Assembly (NCBI GenBank): GCA_964019695.1 | Contig: OZ026531.1 | Location: forward strand, 10,444,593-10,508,592 | Length of the DNA: 64,000 bases | Direction: 5' to 3' | From: Loripinus fragilis | Lineage: Eukaryota > Mollusca > Bivalvia > Lucinida > Lucinidae | Shown here: one piece after another, positions 58,165 to 64,000 of the stretch | Position numbering within the stretch: the stretch's first letter is position 1 | Layout: the number at the start of each line of letters is the position of its first letter | Program-made: the position numbers and the translations under genes | Notes under the pieces: generated by a model | Databases searched by the model: none | What the model saw: the letters and a program-made list of their open reading frames with translations, nothing else | What the model was told of the DNA's origin: nothing

Positions 58165-58225
58165 CGACTTTCTTCGGCTTGGTTGCATTGCGTTAACTTT
58201 GTATACCACGTTGAAATTGCCAAAC
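58165..58225 (-). CDS. Candidate short internal exon with a kinase-like glycine loop
   Basis: 61 nt between ACTCTTTTTCAG and a TCG|GTAAGC donor. It has one leading base and then FGNFNVVYKVNAMQPSRRKS. GNFNVVYKV resembles the GxGxFxxVYKV nucleotide-binding loop of protein kinases, if the split first codon is Gly. The exon is too short to assign. Splice sites are good on both sides. Confidence 0.35.
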
Positions 58226-58374
58226 CTGAAAAAGAGTAACGGCTGGTTAGAGTTGCAAAATATTTATAGTAAATACCCCCTAATACAACATCAAAAACAA
58301 GCAAACGAAAAAAACAACAAAAAAAAACAAACAAAAAAACCCTGAAAACACCCGACTCATTTAATCATTTTATT

Positions 58375-58750
58375 ATGCCGCATTTACACCTAAACCAAAC
58401 CCCGTTTTCCTATATCAAGCCAAACTATTCTATTTCAAGCACAGCGTTTTTTTTTCTAAACGAAACAACACTTTACAATATCATACCTCCCTTTTTCTAT
58501 AGCAGCCCCATCCAATTTCTATATCAAGCACTACCTCCCACCATTTCTAAGTTGTATCGATTCCTGATCTTTGCACCCTTACTTACTTAAATGTCAAAAG
58601 GTCCTTATTTATAAATTTAACTACATTTTTATATATCAAACTCTACCTTTTCCATATCAAAATCCACTTTTTTCCTATATCAAACGCCACTTTTCTAAAG
58701 CAAACACCACTTTTTTCTACACCATACTCCATTTTGTCATTCTACTTTAC
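58375..58750. repeat. Degenerate minisatellite with embedded R1 3' fragment
   Basis: Irregular repeats of TTTTTCCTATATCAAAC and CCACTTTT-type words. 58552-58592 is an R1 tail (GTATCGATTCCTGATCTTTG, then CACCCTTACTTACTTAA). Confidence 0.6.
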
Positions 58751-58768
58751 TACAGTCAAATTAAATAT

Positions 58769-59016
58769 TTTAACCCTTAATGCGCCAATCGCAACAAAAG
58801 TCGTCTGCTTTTCTCGTCTGCTAAAATGTTTAAGAAGCCTCTATGGCAAACAGTGTGGACCCAGATCGGACTGCTCCTACAGGAGCAGTCTGTTCTGGGT
58901 CCAGCCTGTTTGCTTCTATACTTAATTCCTTAGTAATTTTAGGCAATTATTGGCAGCAGACGACTACAGCAGACGACATTTTCAGATGCATTTTTTCTTG
59001 GCGCTTTAAGGGTTAA
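58769..59016. mobile_element. TIR element, TTAACCCTT...AAGGGTTAA
   Basis: The left end TTAACCCTTAATGCGCC and the right end GGCGCTTTAAGGGTTAA are inverted. The core hairpin is CTGCTCCTACAGGAGCAGTC. The inverted subterminal GTCGTCTGC/GCAGACGAC is present in both arms. Confidence 0.8.
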
Positions 59017-59880
59017 CTTTAGTTTCCTTATCTTATATATGCAGATATGCTTAATAACTTAAAAAATATAAAACGGGGAATTACGTGTGGGCATCTTCTA
59101 AAAGCTTACATGAAACATTTTAATTTAAAATCTGGGATAAAATAAATAGCAAGGCTCTAACTCTTGATTAACCCTCATCCTCTTCAAAATTAATTGAACA
59201 AGTTTATTAAAGTCACGTTATGCATATAATTTTAAAGTATTTTCTTTTTTTGAATTTCCCGCGAATGAATAAGGCTCGGTTACTGACACTCCACACAACA
59301 TCGGTATCCTATCATTTACAACTCAAACCCTCTGCAAAATACTTCATAATAATTATTTAATCGAAGATTAGTATTTAAATCCTTTGTTGTGGTAGGAATG
59401 TCTGCTGTAATCTCTCTAGAAAGGTCAGAACAATCTCTCCGGGCAACCATGTTTACAGCATACGGGCATCCAGGTTAATGATCACGTCACGTTATCTAAA
59501 ATCTTGCAATATGAAATTGCAACCATATCTGGTGAATGGGAAATAACCATTGTTATCTTAAATGGACAATAATATTCTGGACATCTTGTTCTGGAAAGGT
59601 TATCTGACTTGCCTCGCCCTTACTCGTAAAACTTAAGACAATATCCAATGCTTTACTTGATTGTCAAGTGTCATTTTGAAGACAAATTAATATAATTTGC
59701 AAAAGTAGAGTTTAATAATAACCCATTACTAAATAATGCATTTAATATACCCCACGCAGAGTTAAATGTCAGCTTTTGGACATAATTTAGCCCATTTGGG
59801 AACCTAAACCAATTGTATCTTCTTTTGGTGGTCATCTTGGATTTTGGCGGCCATTTTGAGTTTTCTAATGACTGTAATGA
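59017..59880. other. No gene seen
   Basis: AT-rich with no recognised repeats or splice-bounded frames. Confidence 0.35.
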
Positions 59881-60041
59881 ATCCGGGTCGTTTCGGCCGT
59901 GGGTAATTTCGGCCGGGTCGTTTCGGCCTGGGTCGTCTCGGCAAAATTTTGGGGTGAGTCGATTCGGTCTATTTTGGTGGGTCGTTTCGGCCGTGAGTCG
60001 TTTCGGCCGTGGGTCGTTTCGGCCCATGTGGGGGGGGGGGG
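59881..60041 (+). repeat. Minisatellite of GGGTCGTTTCGGCC units ending in poly-G
   Basis: About eight imperfect 16-18-bp units (GTGGGTCGTTTCGGCC), then poly-G at 60030-60041. The overlapping open frames on both strands are repeat artefacts. Confidence 0.85.
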
Positions 60042-60471
60042 GTACTCTACATACGTAGGCTTGGACCCAGCATCTATTGTTTACCCAAGAAAAACATCAG
60101 GAATATCAGGCATTCCCAAATAAATGTTTGAAATTTTGTGACCCCCCAAAAATACCCATTTTGTACCTTGCCTTAAGAAAAAGCCCTAAAGTGTATAGAA
60201 ATGATCCTATGTAATGCCTGGTCCTATGTAATACCTGTAATGATCACCCAAAAATATCTACAATTTCATCATACCCCCAAAATATTCATTTTTCTGAACC
60301 CCTAAAAATGGTTTAAGCCATATGTACGTATGAAAATATCGAAGACCCCCCTCCCCGGCGTCTCGACGAGTTTGAATATGAATGCAAATTCTAACACACC
60401 TCGCCTATAGAGCCAACGGTAATAAACTGTGATATATCGGACAATAATTCACTGCTAAAGTGTGTGATAGC
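60042..60471. other. No gene seen
   Basis: Short repeats of ACCCCCCAAAAATACCCATT type; nothing assigned. Confidence 0.35.
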
Positions 60472-60495
60472 TGACGTCACTGGCAAATGACGTCA
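60472..60495. promoter_or_regulatory. Two perfect CRE octamers (TGACGTCA), 16 bp apart
   Basis: TGACGTCA is at 60472-60479 and 60488-60495, with further ACGTC/GACGT words downstream (about 60517-60542). CREB/ATF-family proteins bind this palindrome. No gene start is established nearby, so function is inference. Confidence 0.5.
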
Positions 60496-60984
60496 TTCGT
60501 GGCTTTAGACGGTGTAACGTCGTTTTTACGCTTGAAAGACGTTACAATTACATGTAGAAGTATGCGACGTAGTCTAAGTATTTGCGGGAGTTCTTCAGTG
60601 CAATGGTGGAAAGTTGGAAGAAGCTGAAGACTTCGAATGTGTTTTCGTCGTTTACTCTGTGTTAGAATCGAAATAGATCAGCACCATTGCGTGAATTGTT
60701 GAGTAATAATTCACTGTTTGTCGGGACTTTGTTACTATTTTCAAAACAACTGTAGTATTTTTCTCCTAGGGGCTCAGGACCATTCACAGGTTTATTAAAG
60801 TATGTGACTCATTATCCTACTTCAAGGGGAATCAAGAAAGGCTACACACATATTCACTATAATAGCATAACGAGAAAATATATTCGCAAGTGTTATATTA
60901 ATAGACTCGATTCTATGGAATGAAGTTAAATATTGCAATGGTCACCACGTGTTTGTTTTTATAGTTTTGAATTAAGAACTAACT

Positions 60985-61560
60985 TCAGGCTGCCCACTTC
61001 AGACTCTATGACGGTTCCGACTTAAAGACTTATCTGTTGATGAGAAGGTAGGGACCTGATGCTTTGGCTGTTGTCTGGCCCACTAGGGTTTACCTGTTGG
61101 ATTTCACTTGCTCCAGTATTCAGTTTTATATACTGTTGAGTCCTTATCTTTGCTTTATCTCCTTTTTATATCTTGATTTATATGTTCTAGGAGATGATGC
61201 ATTGATAAGTTAGGGGTATTTCATGCAAACCAAACATCTATGTGTCTTGATCCACATCTGAACTAAGGGTGACGTTGGCGCCATTAAACCGGTTTAAGCC
61301 CTCCAGTAAAATATATTTACTGACCGTTCCAAGGCGGTACTTCCATCGTGGATCATTCATGTTATTTCTGTCGTCTGTTTGTTATGCTTTTGTGCGCGTC
61401 TGTTTATTGTTGCCTTGTGGTCACCTGTTGGGAAAGGGCTTACCTTTTGGCTCTCGTTTGTGATGTCTAACTGTGAGTTTGTTACTTTCCTATTGCTATC
61501 CTGGGTCAGGTGTGGTACTTGATTGTATCGATTCCTGATCTTTGCCCTCTTTCTTACTTT
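60985..61560 (+). mobile_element. R1 retroposon, longest copy
   Basis: It starts near AACTTCAGGCTGCCCACTTC and passes GACCTGATGCTTTGGCTGTT, ATCTATGTGTCTTGATCCAC, ACCGTTCCAAGGCGGTACTT and GTGGTCACCTGTTGGGAAAG. It ends GTATCGATTCCTGATCTTTG with a TTTCTTACTTT tail. Its 5' half aligns by eye with R2 (CCTGATGCTT, GATGCATTGAT, ATTTAA/ACCGGTTTAAGCC positions), so R1 and R2 are subfamilies. There is no coding capacity. Confidence 0.82.
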
Positions 61561-62084
61561 GCTTAGACTACCATTTCATGTGGTATATAATTACTGTTGT
61601 TGCAGTTATCCTTGTAATTAGTGAGTTCTTTCGTTTAAATGTTTCCTTCCAGGATTTTCTTTCAAAATAATTATAGAGAAGAGAATTGTAAGGCTGGCAT
61701 TGTCTAGTCTATAAAAAGTAGCATTAAAGAGAAAGTTGGAGCAAAATGAAGAAATATAAAAGACATCCTTACCATTTCTTGAGTTTGTTTGGTGAAGCTT
61801 CAAGAGGGTCCAAGGTAAAACTGGTGTCCATATTGTTCTGTCTTCTGGCTTATAGTGTATATGCTATTGGTTTGAGAGTTACACTATCAAGTGATAGGTT
61901 GCTGACTCACTGGGCGTCATTGACGCTTGGGTCTAGATTGTCAAACTCTGCTCCTTTGAAAGAAAAGTGTCAAGTTATGAGAAAAAAAAACAATTTGGTT
62001 GTACGGTGGCAACAAAGACGCATGGCTTAAAAAGGCCGTCTGTTAATGTCTGTTAAGTGTAAAATGTATATTTTGGAAACTATG
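61561..62084. other. No supported gene
   Basis: A 94-codon plus-strand frame (61746-62030) starts MKKYKRHPYHFLSLFGEASR and has one hydrophobic stretch, but no codon-use, splice or similarity support. Confidence 0.25.
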
Positions 62085-62215
62085 ATACAGTGATTATTAG
62101 TGTAAAACATCTACATTGTAATTTATCGTGGTTCATAAATTACAATGAAGATGTTTGACGCTAGCAAACACTGTATCATAGTTTCAAAAGTAGACATTTT
62201 ACACTTAACAAACCT
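62085..62215. repeat. Hairpin related to the right-edge array
   Basis: GATACAGTG...CATCTACATTGTAATTTAT is followed by its inverse (ATAAATTACAATGAAGATG...CACTGTATC) and then AAAAGTAGACATTTTACACT, the array word. Confidence 0.7.
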
Positions 62216-62670
62216 TCTATCATGCTTTACAAAGGAGAATTTTTATACTATAAGACTATGATTACTATAAGAATATGATTAATATTTGAGAAAAATTATT
62301 ATCAAAACATTTAAACAGTTTAAAAAAGACTGTTATGTACAATATGATGACAAAACTGGCTTACGTCACGCCTCTAAATGTTACTTCTTATAACTTGATT
62401 AGACATTAATAGAGTTATGCTGCTAATTTCGGCCGTTCAAGTGTGGTTGCAGCGGGGCACATTTCGCAGCATTATGTCTCGGAAACAATGTAAAAGCATG
62501 AATATGCAATTAAATAGATTCGTTTCTGGTATTATAGAAGTATTACATAAATGTCGCTAGCAAAATTATTATGAATCCATTTGTGGTTCATTTATTTTGC
62601 ATGCAAATCTTACGTTGTTATATTTCGATACTTATCAGAAAATATGGATCATTTCTAAAGACGATAATAA

Positions 62671-62895
62671 TGAGATTTCCAACAATTTGACATTTTGACA
62701 AGTGTAGACTCGGACGAGCCTCTGCAGCCTCATTTTAAGCTTAGAAACTCCAAATGATGTTCAGTCAGTAGCTTAACAGTAATATAATACTTAAGCGACT
62801 AGCAAGGGCTCTGATCAGACTGCGCGTATGCACAGGCTGATCTGAGGCTTTGCTGGTCGCTCATACCACATTGTTGGAAATCTCATGCACTGGCG
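62671..62895. mobile_element. MITE family D, copy 4
   Basis: TGAGATTTCCAACAATTTGA, GCTCTGATCAGACTGCGCGT and CACATTGTTGGAAATCTCAT. Confidence 0.85.
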
Positions 62896-62934
62896 AATAT
62901 ATCAAGGGTTATAGCACTATATGTATCATTGATT

Positions 62935-64000
62935 ACAATGTAGCATTTTATACTAACATACAATACTTCATGGTGTACAAATGAAACATTAATCACTGGC
63001 ACCAGATGTATCATGGTTCACATAGTAGACATTTTACACTGACAGACGTTGCATCATGGTTCGTATCGTAGACATTTTACACTGACAGACGTTGCATCAT
63101 GGTTGGTATCGTAACACATTTTTCACTGACAGACGTTGCATCATGGTTCACAAAGTAGACATTTTACACTGACAGACGTTGCATCATGGTTCGTATCGTA
63201 GACATTTTTCACTGACAGACGTTGCATCATGGTTCGCGTAGTAGACTTTTTTCACTGGCATGCGTTGCATCATTGTTCATATTGTAGTCATTTTGCACTG
63301 ACAGACGTTGCATTATGGTTTAAATTGTAGACAAACCACACTCACAGATGATGTAGCCAGGTTCACATAGTAGACGTTTTACACTCATTTATAGATTCCT
63401 GATATTTGCCTTCTTACTTTAATTATCACGGTACACATAGTAGGCATTTAACACTGGCAGCCATAACATCATCATTTACATTGTAGACGTTAAACACTCA
63501 TAGATGAATTTTCATGGCTCACATAGTACACTTGATACGCTCCTAGATGATATATCATGGTACACACAGTAGACGTTTAACACTCATAGATGATGTACGT
63601 ATCATGGTACACAGAGTAGACATTTTCCACTGACAGACGTTGTATCATAGTTCAAATTGTAGACATTTTATACTCTTAGATGATGTATCATGATTCACAT
63701 AGTAGACATTGAACACTCATAGATGATGTGCTATAATACAAAAAGTAGACGTTATACATTATTATATGATGTATCATGGTACACATAACAGGCATTTTAC
63801 ACTGGCTGCCATCGTATCATGGTTCACATTTTAGACGTTATACACTCATAGACGATGTATCATGATTCTCATAGTAGACGTTTTGCACTAACAGAGGATG
63901 TACGATGGTTAACACAGACGACGTTTTACACTCATGGATGGTGTATCATGATTCACACAGTACACGTTTTAAACTCATAGATGATGTATCATGTTTCACA
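62935..64000. repeat. Degenerate tandem array, ~43-bp units, continues past window
   Basis: Units combine GTAGACATTTTACACTGACA and GACGTTGCATCATGGTTC. Early units are regular (ACTGACAGACGTT at 63038, 63081, 63125, 63168). Later ones drift to TCATAGATGATGTATCATGG. A short R1 tail remnant (GATTCCTGATATTTGCCTTC) sits at 63388-63415. There is no spacer/repeat logic of CRISPR. Confidence 0.88.

Noticed and set aside
59671..60123. Frames rich in RNDP or SFRP repeats
   Set aside because: They are translations of the GGGTCGTTTCGGCC minisatellite.
61746..62030. 94-codon plus-strand frame
   Set aside because: No similarity, splice context or composition signal beyond chance for this length.
62935..64000. 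CRISPR-like regular repeats
   Set aside because: Whole 43-bp units are repeated with drift; there are no constant repeats separated by unique spacers, and the genome is eukaryotic.

Overview
The window is eukaryotic, AT-rich and repeat-dense. It best fits a bivalve mollusc. The support is a metazoan chitin synthase gene with GT-AG introns, a non-LTR retrotransposon whose ORF2 carries a 2A-like peptide, tRNA-derived SINEs, many small inverted-repeat DNA elements, and long AC/AG/CAA microsatellites. The mix of short interspersed families looks to me like a dreissenid mussel (zebra or quagga type), but that is recognition from memory and was not checked. There are no operons, rRNA genes or CRISPR arrays.

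Left third (1-17.6 kb, minus strand): the 5' half of a chitin synthase gene. Four exons are clear (636-715, 1534-1703, 2451-3500, 4222-4681), with matching splice phases, and the gene runs off the left edge just before its catalytic core. An upstream exon at 16316-16506 fits the same gene by phase, and further candidates lie at 16595-16713 and 17419-17535. The intron between 4682 and 16315 holds the main surprise: about 66 tandem copies of a 149-bp unit. Read on the gene's sense strand, each unit is a copy of the 3' part of exon 16316-16506 together with its 5' splice site. The same intron also has a 327-bp CAA array and a 377-bp fold-back element with a target-site duplication.

Middle (17.6-31.5 kb): almost entirely interspersed repeats. 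The main one is a retroposon family of up to 0.6-0.7 kb, with two subfamilies called R1 and R2 here. Its copies share one 3' end, a tetranucleotide CTTA-type tail and variable 5' truncation. Also present are several fold-back or TIR elements and a tRNA-derived SINE. No gene is well supported here.

31.6-38.9 kb (minus strand): non-LTR retrotransposon material. It has an intact 1186-codon ORF2 (2A-like motif, endonuclease, reverse transcriptase, C-terminal Cys/His motif). A 354-codon L1-type ORF1 lies upstream, separated from ORF2 by 2.5 kb that contains two blocks of tandem duplication.

39-64 kb: more R1/R2 copies and a 0.9-kb TIR element. There is a 1.6-kb TIR element (46.9-48.5 kb) with unusual CCGGT/CACGGT-rich subterminal blocks and a nested MITE. 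A second SINE, an eight-copy 141-bp tandem array made from R2 sequence, a tandem pair of perfect CRE octamers, and a degenerate array of about 43-bp units running off the right edge complete the region. Isolated minus-strand exon candidates at 43.5, 57.2 and 58.2 kb suggest at least one more gene, which I cannot name.
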